The translations under genes and the position numbers were made by a program. Shown here piece by piece: positions 1 to 8,117 of a stretch of DNA of 10,768 bases. The notes below the pieces were generated by a model, which was not told the origin of the DNA, ran no database searches, and saw nothing but the letters and a program-made list of their open reading frames with translations. The stretch comes from Candidatus Latescibacterota bacterium (GTDB lineage Bacteria; JAAXHH01; JABIQT01), in NCBI GenBank assembly GCA_018667995.1, contig JABIQT010000256.1, positions 1 through 10,768 on the forward strand, written 5' to 3'. How positions within the stretch are numbered: the stretch's first letter is position 1; each line of letters starts with the position of its first letter.

Positions 1-18
1 CCGTTTATTCATGTTGGG

Positions 19-36
19 ATGCCAGCTACGCGGCAT
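19..36 (-). terminator. Hairpin just past the TPR-peptidase gene
   Basis: On the minus strand, about 15 nt past the TAA stop of the TPR-metallopeptidase gene, ATGCCGC pairs with GCTGGCAT around a GTA loop; one T is bulged, giving 7 paired bases. No run of T follows, so this is at best a weak or Rho-assisted terminator. Position fits the end of a transcript. The call is inferred from structure and place only. Confidence 0.3.
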
Positions 37-51
37 TCTCCGTCGGACCTA

Positions 52-2676
52 TTACCTTTCCATCGCGTCCAGCAGTATCTCTTGAGCTTCCCCAAAATTG
101 GGTGCAATTTTGAGTGCGGACAATGCGGAATTCCTGGCGTCCGATCTCCGACCTGCCGCCAGGTAGACCCGAGCGAGATTGTAGTGGGCTGCGGCCAGAT
201 CGGTGGTCTCGATCTTCAGCGCCGCCGTGAATTCCGTTATGGCTTTGTCGTATTGTTGGATGCGTTCATAGGCACGACCGCGCATGTTGCGGACCGAGGA
301 GTCAAATGGATTGATCATCGTCGCCTTCGAAAGGACCTCTATCAGCTCATTGTTCTGTCCCTTGCTCTCGTAGATAGCAGCCAGGCCCTTACATGTTTCT
401 ATGTCATCCTCATCGATTGCCAGGAGCGCCTCCATCTCGACAACCTGCCCGTCAATGTCACCGTTCTTCTGGTAAATCTCAGACAGTAATTCATAGGGAT
501 TGCCGGGATGAATGTATCTCGGCAATAACTCTCTGGCCTTTTTCAGTAACTGAACAGCCTCGAATTCCTGTCCATCCGCAATTAGTACACGACCAAGATA
601 GAGGTGGGCATAAAAGCTGCCAGGATTCGCAGCGATTTCGGCCCGCAAATCTGCCTCAGAGAGTTGCTTGCCAGTAGCGGCTGAGAATCGGATAGCCTTC
701 CGTGTGTCCTGCGTAATCTCATCGGCATATTCTGCAAATGCCTGATCAAAATCATCGAAGCTGATCTTGAAGGTGTCCTCGATAACCTGGTCGGTAGACT
801 TCTCCTTTTCATAATTCGTCAACATACGCCGAATTGCCTCAAAGCCATACTTTTCAACAATGAACTCTACGGCAATAGACGCTTGATAGTAGGAGAGGAT
901 TACCTGCTCGGCAGATTTCGGCCTGGTGAATCCACTATTCAGGTCGCTGATTTTCAACAGTTCGCCGCGTTCGGCAGCATGCGCGAATTCAAGGGACAGG
1001 TCAATGTCCCACTCAGGCCGTGCAATGCGAGCCTCATAGACGGCAATACCTTCTGCCAACCAGCGGGGAATACGATTTCTAGTCATTTGTAGGTGTATTA
1101 CATGAGCAAACTCATGCCATAGCGTCTGGCCCCAATTAAATGAACCTACCGGTCTAGCCTTGGGCGAATCCGCTACGACGACCTCTCCGAAGCAAACTCC
1201 CAACAGTGCCCCTGCTCCCGGGAGCCCTGAAATTCTCACGGCAAAATCGTTGTGCTGTGGGAACAGCTCGACCAGGATAGGGCGTTCTGGTTCGAAGCCG
1301 TAACGCGGGGAAACTGTCCTATGTGCTTCTTCCAATAGCTCCAGGGCCAATTTACCATATACCGGATCTTCGTCTTTATCCAGTTTGAGTATGAAGTGAT
1401 CACTTTTGTGGGTCGTGTATTTGTCGATGGAATCAAAGAGATTCAATGTGTTTAGTGTCCATACATTGTATGAATCACCATCGAATGCTTGATCGAGGAA
1501 CTCGCGAGCCTCCTCCTCCCGGCCCACACGCGATAGATTTACACCGAGGCCCGAGTATGCAGACCACAGTTCTGGATCCAGCTCTATGGCTGTGCGCCCC
1601 ATTTCAATGGCTTCGACAAATCGATATCGCCTCGACAGATTGTCGGCAACGGTTGAGTAGAGTTGGCCATAGGCTGGATTGACGCTTAGAACACGAGCTA
1701 CCTGAGTGTCGAAATCGTCCTCGCGTCCCATCGCATGGTAACAGGCAGCTAGAAGCGAACGCGTCTCTGCAGATTTGGAGTTGACCTCGAGGGCAGTCAA
1801 AAGCTGTTCTATGGCTGCTTCGTATTGCTCATCATCGAGGTAAAGACGAGCCAGAAGATTCCGTGCTTCCATCAGGGCTGGATTGATTTCAAGCGCTTTC
1901 CTGGCATTGGCTTCGGCAACGGAAGTTCTGCTCTCAGAAAGGGCATCTGCCAAACCGGCTAAGGCCGGCGGATAGGAGGGGTCAATCTTTAGAGCGTCCT
2001 CGAATGTCAATGTAGCATCTTTTCGATTGTACTTTTCGAGAAACAGCTTACCCCATGCCACATAGGCATCGAGATGATCTCCAGGAAGGTTAATTGCCTC
2101 CTGAAAAAGTCGGTTAGCGTCACGAAATCGCGACAGATACTTTGCCGCCAGCGCAGCATCGAGCACACCAGCTTGGCCGTCGCGGTTTCCACTCTGATAG
2201 AGGCGCATTACGGACTCGAATTCGGAACGGGCCTCGGATTTTCGGCCGGTGTCCAACAGAAGACGCCCTAGTCGCAGGTGAGAGATGCTCTTCGCTTGCG
2301 GTAGCGACACGGCCTTCTTCAGCAGAAGTTCAGCCTCGTCGTAGTTACCTTGCAGAATCAGCAAATGTCCGAGGGAAGACATTGCTGCACTTGAGGAATC
2401 ACTTTCGGTAACGGCGATTCTCGCCTGTTCCTCAGCTTCACTGTATTTCCCAACGATCTGATAGGCACGTATCAGTTGGTCTCTCAGCTGCGCGTCGGCT
2501 TGTCCATTCTCAACTTCCGCAAGGTATCCCTGGATATCCTGCTCGTATTGGGCCCGTGCCGCTGCGGTTTCGACTGCATCTTCACGGTCGTCGGGGCGCT
2601 GTCCCAGCGCATTACAGCTCCACGCTATGTTAACCGCGACAAGTAGGCCAAGAATTGATATTCGTGTTTGCGACAT
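52..2676 (-). CDS. Exported TPR protein with central HEXXH metallopeptidase (peptidase MA-like) domain
   Basis: This 874-residue protein starts with an export signal: basic residues, then a hydrophobic stretch at about 8-24, ending near A-L-G. Residues ~45-410 and ~690-870 are tandem tetratricopeptide repeats, which act as protein-binding scaffolds. Between them lies a zinc-peptidase core with HEFAH at 521-525 and the third ligand E542 in W-L-A-E-G, followed by A-V-Y-E. That is the HEXXH...E gluzincin arrangement of the peptidase MA-like families. The zinc and catalytic residues are intact, so an active extracytoplasmic protease is likely; the substrate is unknown. The C in A-W-S-C (near residue 21) is a poor lipobox, so signal peptidase I cleavage is favoured. 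The ATG has no Shine-Dalgarno sequence; an in-frame TGA lies three codons upstream, so no longer start exists. The gene follows comEC on the same strand after 162 bp and could be co-transcribed. Confidence 0.85.
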   Translation of the reverse strand: MSQTRISILGLLVAVNIAWSCNALGQRPDDREDAVETAAARAQYEQDIQGYLAEVENGQADAQLRDQLIRAYQIVGKYSEAEEQARIAVTESDSSSAAMSSLGHLLILQGNYDEAELLLKKAVSLPQAKSISHLRLGRLLLDTGRKSEARSEFESVMRLYQSGNRDGQAGVLDAALAAKYLSRFRDANRLFQEAINLPGDHLDAYVAWGKLFLEKYNRKDATLTFEDALKIDPSYPPALAGLADALSESRTSVAEANARKALEINPALMEARNLLARLYLDDEQYEAAIEQLLTALEVNSKSAETRSLLAACYHAMGREDDFDTQVARVLSVNPAYGQLYSTVADNLSRRYRFVEAIEMGRTAIELDPELWSAYSGLGVNLSRVGREEEAREFLDQAFDGDSYNVWTLNTLNLFDSIDKYTTHKSDHFILKLDKDEDPVYGKLALELLEEAHRTVSPRYGFEPERPILVELFPQHNDFAVRISGLPGAGALLGVCFGEVVVADSPKARPVGSFNWGQTLWHEFAHVIHLQMTRNRIPRWLAEGIAVYEARIARPEWDIDLSLEFAHAAERGELLKISDLNSGFTRPKSAEQVILSYYQASIAVEFIVEKYGFEAIRRMLTNYEKEKSTDQVIEDTFKISFDDFDQAFAEYADEITQDTRKAIRFSAATGKQLSEADLRAEIAANPGSFYAHLYLGRVLIADGQEFEAVQLLKKARELLPRYIHPGNPYELLSEIYQKNGDIDGQVVEMEALLAIDEDDIETCKGLAAIYESKGQNNELIEVLSKATMINPFDSSVRNMRGRAYERIQQYDKAITEFTAALKIETTDLAAAHYNLARVYLAAGRRSDARNSALSALKIAPNFGEAQEILLDAMER

Positions 2677-2745
2677 AGGACGAAGTCATTCGTTAGGCAG
2701 ATCGGTGTAGACGAAAACAGGCCGCGAACAATAGCGTGTAGTGAC

Positions 2746-2790
2746 TCAGGCCGGAGTAGCCTGTTAGAATCACGCGCGTTCGTGGCCTGA
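2746..2790. repeat. Inverted repeat in the gap between comEC and the TPR gene
   Basis: TCAGGCC at 2746-2752 is matched by GGCCTGA at 2784-2790, and a smaller nested pair CAGGC/GCCTG spans 2747-2763. On the plus strand a T-rich run follows (from 2791), but no plus-strand gene ends here. On the minus strand it lies between the comEC stop and the TPR gene start and could be a processing or attenuation structure. The 162-bp gap shows no clear promoter otherwise. Function unproven. Confidence 0.3.
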
Positions 2791-2838
2791 CTTTGTTTTT
2801 CTTACTATTCTTAATTAGAACGGCCTCTACTTGGCCAG

Positions 2839-5403
2839 CTAATTCAGAGTCAATCTATCAGAGCCAAAGATAGAGTGAGTGGGAAAATGTGTCAAGAAAA
2901 TACTGGCCAATGCCGCCGCCGGTGTGAGCCACCTTTCGCGAGGATTGAAGCTTATCATGGGTGTTATCTCGAAGTCAAATCCGTCAGTACGAATCGTTAT
3001 GGCCCCGTGTCGATCCGTACGAAATACGTCGGCCCCATATTCTCTATACCGACCTACGACCTCAGGCGCAGGATGCCGAAACTTATTCCTGACTCCCACG
3101 GAGATGATGACCGCCTCAGGATTTACTGCCTCCATGAAAGCGGGTGTGCTTGATGTTCGGCTCCCGTGGTGACCTGCCTTAAGGATTGTGCTCCTGATAT
3201 TGCCATCACGAATCATGATCGCGCGTTCAGCTTCTTCTTCGGCATCTCCAGTCAGTAACAGACTGAAGTCACGATAGACCAGTTTCATTACGACCGACGC
3301 GTTGTTCGCACCGTGGCTTGGTGGATTGTGGGCAAATGCTGGGTCGGGATGCAGGAAAAAGACCTTTACGGGGTCATGGTCGAATAGGGTGTCGCCAGAG
3401 GATACCGCTCGAACCGGTACACCATGCTCGGCAGCTACCCTCCTCCAATACTGATAGTATCGCGATTCCGGTTCAACGCCGCCATTTATGATCTCTCCGA
3501 TACTGACAGCACCTACAATAGCGGGCAAGCCACCGTAATGGTCAGTGTGTGGATGTGATACAACAACGCTGTCGATATGACGAATTCCACTGGCCCTCAG
3601 ATATGGAACAATTGTCCGCGAACCGGCATCAAAGGAAGGACTGGCTGGTCCGCCATCGATCAACATGGTATATCCGTCTGGATAACGGAGCAGAATAGAG
3701 TCTCCCTGTCCCACATCAATCATCGTAATGACCAGATCGTCTGAATTGCTCGAGCGTATGAGAGCAATGAGCGCGATAGCTGACAGCACGATCCCTCCCG
3801 CTATATACCTATGTCGCATCTTAACGGGAAAGACCAACAGTAGCAATATCGAGTAATATATTACCATACCTGCCATCGAGGGTCTCGAAACTAGGATAAG
3901 GGCACCTGGGAATGATGCGAAGAATGTGGAAGCAGTGATCATGCCCTCAAGCGAAACCCAATTAGCGGCGCCAAAGAGTGAGGCAAGACCTGCGCTGACG
4001 GGATCGGCGAATACGGAAAGCACACCCAATGTAGTAGCCAGGAATACTAATGGTCCAATCACCAGATTCGCCAGGGAAGCCATAAGCGCAGTCTGAAAGA
4101 AGGAATAGGCGATAATGGGCATAGTCCCTATCTGAGCTGCGATTGAGACGGCGAACCCATCTCGGATCCATCGGATCCACCATGCCGAAGACATCTGAAT
4201 TGAAGTCGGGAGTATGCTCTTGAGCCTTTCATATCCCACGACAATGGCGAAGGTCGCTACAAATGAGAGTTGGAATCCCAGGGCGAATATCGCCTGAGGC
4301 CATATGACAAGTATCAGGACTGCAGCGACACAGAGGATATTGACCGAGTCTGACTGTCGGTCCAGAAGATCTCCAACCAGAAGGAGTCCAGCCATAAGTG
4401 AGGCCCTAATGACAGACGGTGTGAGATTAGTAATAAACGCGTACATGACTAGAAGGAGAATTGTAACAGACACGGTAGCAGGTCGCGGCAGACGCAGCAG
4501 TGCGAAGAGAGTCATGCAGATCAGAGTGATGATCCCTACATGTAGTCCGGAGACGGCAAGAATGTGGGTCAGTCCGATCGAGGTAAACGCGGCTAATAGG
4601 TCATCAGGAAGCTGTCTTCTCTGGCCAAGAAGAATGCCTTTCATCAATGCCGCGTGGGTCCCTGTCAGAGTTCGGTCAATTGTACTTTCTATATGAAGTT
4701 TCAAAGGTCGAATAACAGACCCGTGAAAGGAGGATGCATTTGTGGATTTGAGTATGGTGTAGTTGGCCGGTTTTCGGATGCTCGTGAGAACATAAATGCC
4801 TTGCCCGGAGTAGTAGGACCACGCATCAAAACCACCACGATTTCTGGCAGGGGAGGGACTTCGCAGACGTGCTGTGACCGCGATCAGGTCGCCGGATTTC
4901 CCGGGCGCGAGATCCCCATCCAGTCGAACCAAAAGGAGCCCGACTGCCGGTAGGGCAGATTGCCTATTGGCTGGTATAATGGAATCGGCAGAAACGGTCA
5001 CCAATGCGTAAGCGGACCGAATATCTGGCTCTTTTACAATGTGGCCTTTGATCAACGCTGGCTCGTTCTGGCCGGAGTAGCGAGCAATATGATGTCCCGG
5101 TACGGTACGAGTCTGCACAACGTACCAAAATGCGCCTGAGGCAGACAGCATCCCGCAAAGGCAAAAGCTGGCGACGCAATCATACTTCGAGAAGTTCCTC
5201 TTCTGTAACAGAGTGACGAGGGCCAACAGAGCTACAGAACGGAAGTAGAATCCCGGTGATAGCGAAGAATAGTGCCCGAGGAGAAGTCCAGATATATAGC
5301 AGATAGAAACGACTAGAGCGGGGCGTCGCATAAAGTGTTGATCCAGATTGCCTCTGACCGAGATGATGCGCTGTCTATACGGACGGAGGAACTGCAAAAA
5401 CAT
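2839..5403 (-). CDS. comEC: ComEC/Rec2 competence protein, DNA-uptake channel
   Basis: ComEC forms the inner-membrane pore that carries single-stranded DNA into the cytoplasm during natural transformation. The 854 residues follow the full family layout: N-terminal membrane segments (~28-80), a soluble DUF4131/OB-like domain (~85-215), the multi-pass Competence domain (~265-540, with the stretch T-H-I-L-A-V-S-G-L-H typical of the family), then a metallo-beta-lactamase-like domain (~555-800). The latter shows D-V-G-Q-G-D at 563-568, the metal motif HPHTDH at 617-622, L-L-L-T-G-D, and G-H-H-G-S around 744-748. Key residues are all present and length is normal, so the gene looks functional. Start choice is open: ATG at 5403 has a TATAAT 8 nt upstream and no Shine-Dalgarno, whereas M25 (codon at 5331) begins M-R-R-P-A, which resembles usual ComEC N-termini. 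The gene begins 9 nt after the stop of the sulfatase pseudogene. Confidence 0.95.
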   Translation of the reverse strand: MFLQFLRPYRQRIISVRGNLDQHFMRRPALVVSICYISGLLLGHYSSLSPGFYFRSVALLALVTLLQKRNFSKYDCVASFCLCGMLSASGAFWYVVQTRTVPGHHIARYSGQNEPALIKGHIVKEPDIRSAYALVTVSADSIIPANRQSALPAVGLLLVRLDGDLAPGKSGDLIAVTARLRSPSPARNRGGFDAWSYYSGQGIYVLTSIRKPANYTILKSTNASSFHGSVIRPLKLHIESTIDRTLTGTHAALMKGILLGQRRQLPDDLLAAFTSIGLTHILAVSGLHVGIITLICMTLFALLRLPRPATVSVTILLLVMYAFITNLTPSVIRASLMAGLLLVGDLLDRQSDSVNILCVAAVLILVIWPQAIFALGFQLSFVATFAIVVGYERLKSILPTSIQMSSAWWIRWIRDGFAVSIAAQIGTMPIIAYSFFQTALMASLANLVIGPLVFLATTLGVLSVFADPVSAGLASLFGAANWVSLEGMITASTFFASFPGALILVSRPSMAGMVIYYSILLLLVFPVKMRHRYIAGGIVLSAIALIALIRSSNSDDLVITMIDVGQGDSILLRYPDGYTMLIDGGPASPSFDAGSRTIVPYLRASGIRHIDSVVVSHPHTDHYGGLPAIVGAVSIGEIINGGVEPESRYYQYWRRVAAEHGVPVRAVSSGDTLFDHDPVKVFFLHPDPAFAHNPPSHGANNASVVMKLVYRDFSLLLTGDAEEEAERAIMIRDGNIRSTILKAGHHGSRTSSTPAFMEAVNPEAVIISVGVRNKFRHPAPEVVGRYREYGADVFRTDRHGAITIRTDGFDFEITPMISFNPRERWLTPAAALASIFLTHFPTHSIFGSDRLTLN

Positions 5404-5411
5404 CGTATGCT

Positions 5412-5417
5412 ATTATA
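5412..5417 (-). promoter_or_regulatory. Candidate -10 box for comEC
   Basis: On the minus strand a perfect TATAAT lies 8 nt before the comEC ATG at 5403 and contains the TAA stop of the sulfatase pseudogene. No good -35 box lies at 16-18 nt (CCATTG or CATTGG are the best). Transcription from it would begin almost at the 5403 ATG, giving a leaderless message, or leave a leader of about 70 nt if M25 is the true start. Confidence 0.35.
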
Positions 5418-6835
5418 GCAAGTTGGGTTGTTCCCAATGGAGAGGCCTGTCAAAGTCAACACCTAGCCCGGGCCTACTGTGCCCCTGAGCAACTATTCGG
5501 GAAAGATCATCTGTCAATCTAGCGACAAGATCGCGTCGGTACTCGTAGAGGTCGTTCTCCTCCGCTATATCGGTATGAAGGTCGTACAACTAAATGGTGG
5601 AGAACCAAGTTCTAACGCAGCCTCATCGATAGAGTTACTCCACCCGCAAGACCCCGGGCAGAATTCCAGTTTCCAGTTGCCCTACCAAATCGAGAACATA
5701 GCCGTGATTGATTGTTGTACCGCCGCCGTTCGCTGGGAGTCGCCGACCGCCGTATTTCCAGTAAAAAGAGGCACGGTACTGATGGTGTAGGCACCAGTGT
5801 TTTCAGGCGAATGAGTACTTGGAATCTCTGCAATTATTACCATAAAATCTGTGAGACAGATGGTTACATCACAGGTTGTTGCCGCCGGGACCGCCTCCAG
5901 GCACCTGACCACGTATGGAATTCCGTGGACACCCTCGAAGGTACCGGCCCTATGACCGCGAAAGTGGTAACTGGGGGGGATGTTCTTATGGATGCAGGAA
6001 TTCGACATCTGCCATTGGTGAACAACCGTTGTCACTCGCAAATATGAAGAGATTATTCTCGGCGAGACCGGGTCAGTTCTTTGACGATCTGTCCGACTGA
6101 CCAATCGCCCTGAGGTAGAAGTCGGCATAGCTGTTTAGACCACTTCGGCCTCTGAGGTCGGCCATGGCGACGAGGGGTGTATGCGGTGCACTAGATGGTA
6201 AATATAAGAAGAGTGTGTTCGTAGAATCAGATCGAATAGAGATATTCTCTATTGCGCGTTCCGTGATATCCGATAGTACGCCCACTGCAGCATATCATGA
6301 TGTGCCGGACCAGGGCGGTTTGGCTCCAGGAACGCATTAATTTCATTGGGCACGCCCATGAACCGGCCATCCTCTATCTACACATAAGGCGCATATCTAG
6401 GGACGTGGAAATCCCAAAGAACCGGCCAAACCCCATTGAGTTGGGACCATTCTGGATCAACCCAGTCCAATCAACGTTTGTTTCGCTTTCGTCACCGACG
6501 GCAGACCGCCGTCGATGGTTGGCAAATTCGTACCCATATGCCACTTACCGAAACAAGCAGCTGCTATCACACACAGTACGCCACTCTTCATCGGAGTGCG
6601 CCAACAGTATCGTCTGGGCATCAGCGGATACCGAGATGACGTGCAAACTGACGAGCAGGCATGAGCATTTGTGAATACCATGCCCTGTCTGGCGATCTGA
6701 TCAAGGTATTATGTTCGAATCCGAGATTCATGGTTAGGGCGGATCAGGTCACCGAATCCCATGTCGTCAACCAGGATAAATACCATGTTCGGTCGAGAAT
6801 AGTCCGCTCGGACGGAAACTGTTTGACTCGTTCAT
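5413..6835 (-). pseudogene. Degraded arylsulfatase (type I sulfatase) pseudogene
   Basis: No open frame survives here, but a sulfatase can be read in order by changing minus-strand frames. N-terminal metal site R-P-N-M-V-F-I-L-V-D-D-M-G-F-G-D (~6735-6792); formylglycine region C-S-S-V-C-T-S-S-R-Y (6628-6657); G-K-W-H-M-G (6532-6549); N-G-P-N-S-M-G-F-G-R-F-F-G (~6425-6463); F-L-Y-L-P-S-S-A-P-H-T-P (~6175-6215); F-A-S-D-N-G-C-S-P-M-A-D (~6005-6045); a T-F-E-G-V-H-G-I-P segment (~5905-5945); W-K-L-E-F-C-P-G-S-C-G-W-S (~5635-5675); and L-Y-D-L-H-T-D-I-A-E-E-N-D-L-Y to the stop (5413-5590). Breaks include a TAA at 6709-6711 and at least five frame changes. About 30 residues usually found between the G-V-L and G-K-W-H motifs are missing. 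The signature C-x-P-S-R reads C-T-S-S-R, and the following T-G-R is P-R-R. Neighbouring genes are intact, so random sequencing error is an unlikely cause. The apparent start is ATG 6835 after TGAGG. Confidence 0.88.
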
Positions 6836-6887
6836 CCTCAGAAGACGCCGTCGAGGATGGAGCGTCGCTTGAACGTTAATGAATCAC

Positions 6888-6915
6888 AAAAAAAGGACTC
6901 GATATAGCCGAGTCC
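6888..6915 (-). terminator. Rho-independent terminator after the ABC ATPase gene
   Basis: Read on the minus strand, GGACTCG pairs perfectly with CGAGTCC (6915-6909 with 6901-6895) around a 7-nt loop and is followed at once by seven T. It lies 33 nt past the stop of the ABC ATPase gene, so it should end that transcript before the sulfatase remnant. This is the clearest intrinsic terminator in the window. Confidence 0.85.
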
Positions 6916-6947
6916 AGTCAAAGTATCATGCCACTAGGATGCTAACT

Positions 6948-7652
6948 CTAATCAGTAGTCACGACTACTTCATCCAACGCAACTTCGCCATCATGTAATT
7001 TGACTACGCGTCTGCTATGGCCAGCTATGTCTTCTTCGTGCGTTACAAGAATAATCGTATGGCCGTCATCATTGAGACGATCGAATACTGCCATGATCTC
7101 CTCACCGGTCTTGCTGTCCAGATTTCCGGTCGGCTCATCGGCAAGGATTATAGACGGTTCATTCACAAGTGCTCTGGCAATCGCCACTCTCTGTCGTTGC
7201 CCTCCAGACATCTCGTTGGGCTTGTGATGTACGCGATCACCCAAGCCGACTGATGACAGGGCCTGCATTGATCTTTCTCGTCGTACTTTTCCGGGTACCC
7301 CGCGGTAGATCAGGGGCAATTCTACGTTGTGAAGTGCATCGGCACGGGGCAGCAGGTTGAAGGTTTGAAACACGAATCCAATTTCCCGATTTCGTACATG
7401 TGCCAACTCGTCATCGGACATTTGACTTACCTGCTTGCCGTTAAGTTCGTATCCGCCGCTTGTAGGAGAATCAAGACAACCGATGATGTTCATCAGAGTA
7501 GATTTTCCTGAGCCGGAAGGACCCATAATGGCGACATACTCTCCCTTTTCAATGATTAACGAAACTCCACGAAGGGCCCGTACCTCTTCCATACCCATCT
7601 GATATGTCTTCTCCAGATCGGTGACGTAAATCATATGCTGATTCTGTGTCAT
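6948..7652 (-). CDS. MacB/LolD-type ABC transporter ATP-binding protein
   Basis: A 234-residue cytoplasmic ATPase of the family that drives MacB, LolCDE and FtsX-like permeases, which move lipoproteins, peptides or antimicrobials by mechanotransmission. All motifs are present: Walker [10 protein letters not shown] at 44-52, Q-loop Q96, signature MSGGQ at 148-152 (usually LSGGQ), Walker B I-I-L-A-D-E-P at 168-174 with catalytic E173, D-loop near N177-L-D, and switch H205. The segment [10 protein letters not shown] is typical of this subgroup. Length is normal. No permease or periplasmic adaptor gene is next to it: downstream is a terminator and a pseudogene, upstream a 193-bp gap and the MshEN gene. 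It must pair with a permease elsewhere or be a remnant. The ATG at 7652 lacks a Shine-Dalgarno, and an in-frame TGA sits three codons upstream; M7 (codon at 7634) is an alternative start. Confidence 0.92.
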   Translation of the reverse strand: MTQNQHMIYVTDLEKTYQMGMEEVRALRGVSLIIEKGEYVAIMGPSGSGKSTLMNIIGCLDSPTSGGYELNGKQVSQMSDDELAHVRNREIGFVFQTFNLLPRADALHNVELPLIYRGVPGKVRRERSMQALSSVGLGDRVHHKPNEMSGGQRQRVAIARALVNEPSIILADEPTGNLDSKTGEEIMAVFDRLNDDGHTIILVTHEEDIAGHSRRVVKLHDGEVALDEVVVTTD

Positions 7653-7674
7653 AGGAAGGACTCACTGGATCTCG

Positions 7675-7695
7675 GTACCGGCTGTGCTCCGGTAC
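7675..7695. promoter_or_regulatory. Perfect hairpin in the leader of the ABC ATPase gene
   Basis: GTACCGG (7675-7681) and CCGGTAC (7689-7695) form a 7-bp perfect stem with a 7-nt loop, 22 nt before the ABC ATPase ATG. It could be an operator dyad or an RNA hairpin in the leader. The rest of the 193-bp gap (7653-7845) holds no gene or convincing promoter that I can see. Confidence 0.35.
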
Positions 7696-7845
7696 TTCAC
7701 GGCCTTGACTGAATCATGGTGAAGATGCCATGAAGTAAACAACCGAAACAGGGATATTGCTGCATCGAACACTCCATGCTAGAAACCATGTGCGACATAG
7801 TGTTCGCTTAATTCGGGTAGCCGTTCAAATCACTTAGATACAGGA

Positions 7846-8037
7846 TTAACCCGCCATCTCTTCCATCTGAATCTTAACTATTTCATCGCGTTGTAGGCGA
7901 TCCAGAAAGCCAAGTCTTACGGCCGTTTCGCCCAATCGTTCCACGCCCTTTTTCTGTTGGCCTAGAGCATTCTCCAATTGATCGTCTGTAATAAAGCCTT
8001 CATCTACCATAATCTCGCCAATGCGTCTGCGCGTCAT
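7846..8037 (-). CDS. Stand-alone MshEN domain protein, putative cyclic-di-GMP receptor
   Basis: The 63-residue product consists almost only of an MshEN (T2SSE_N) domain, normally the N-terminal regulatory part of type II secretion and type IV pilus ATPases, where it binds cyclic di-GMP. The family pattern is two 24-residue motifs, R-L-G-x2-hydrophobic pair-x2-G ... L-x3-L-x2-Q, joined by five residues. Here motif 1 runs R5-Q28 (R5, G7, G14, L21, L25, Q28), the linker is 29-33, and motif 2 runs R34-Q57 (R34, L35, G36, G43, V54, Q57). Spacing matches exactly. The only weak position is R50 in motif 2, where a leucine is usual. No ATPase domain follows: a TAA ends the frame after A-G, and the next 190 bp are non-coding. 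The ATG has a good ribosome binding site, AAGGGAG, 8 nt upstream. Family membership is clear; cyclic-di-GMP binding is inferred. It is divergent from the redoxin gene. Confidence 0.8.
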   Translation of the reverse strand: MTRRRIGEIMVDEGFITDDQLENALGQQKKGVERLGETAVRLGFLDRLQRDEIVKIQMEEMAG

Positions 8038-8060
8038 TGTGCCTGCTCCCTTCCGACCGA

Positions 8061-8080
8061 GTAATCAGATGTATGATTAC
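8061..8080. promoter_or_regulatory. Operator-like dyad GTAATCA-N6-TGATTAC
   Basis: GTAATCA (8061-8067) and TGATTAC (8074-8080) are perfect inverted copies separated by GATGTA. The site is 23 bp upstream of the MshEN start codon, just outside its ribosome binding site. Geometry (arms with a 6-bp gap) resembles binding sites of homodimeric regulators such as CRP/FNR-family proteins. As RNA it could instead form a hairpin in the MshEN leader. Confidence 0.5.
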
Positions 8081-8117
8081 TGGTTAACTGCCCATGGAAA
8101 TTATTGACAAATCCGAA

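Noticed and set aside
4304-4696. 130-residue open frame on the plus strand
   Set aside because: It is the shadow of comEC; its composition is rich in R, S and T as expected for an antisense frame.
5682-6128. 148-residue open frame on the minus strand as a separate gene
   Set aside because: It contains a mid-to-late fragment of the decayed sulfatase joined to out-of-frame translation, not an independent protein.
6297-6674. 125-residue open frame on the plus strand
   Set aside because: It runs antisense to the sulfatase remnant, has no recognisable motif and no ribosome binding site that I can see.
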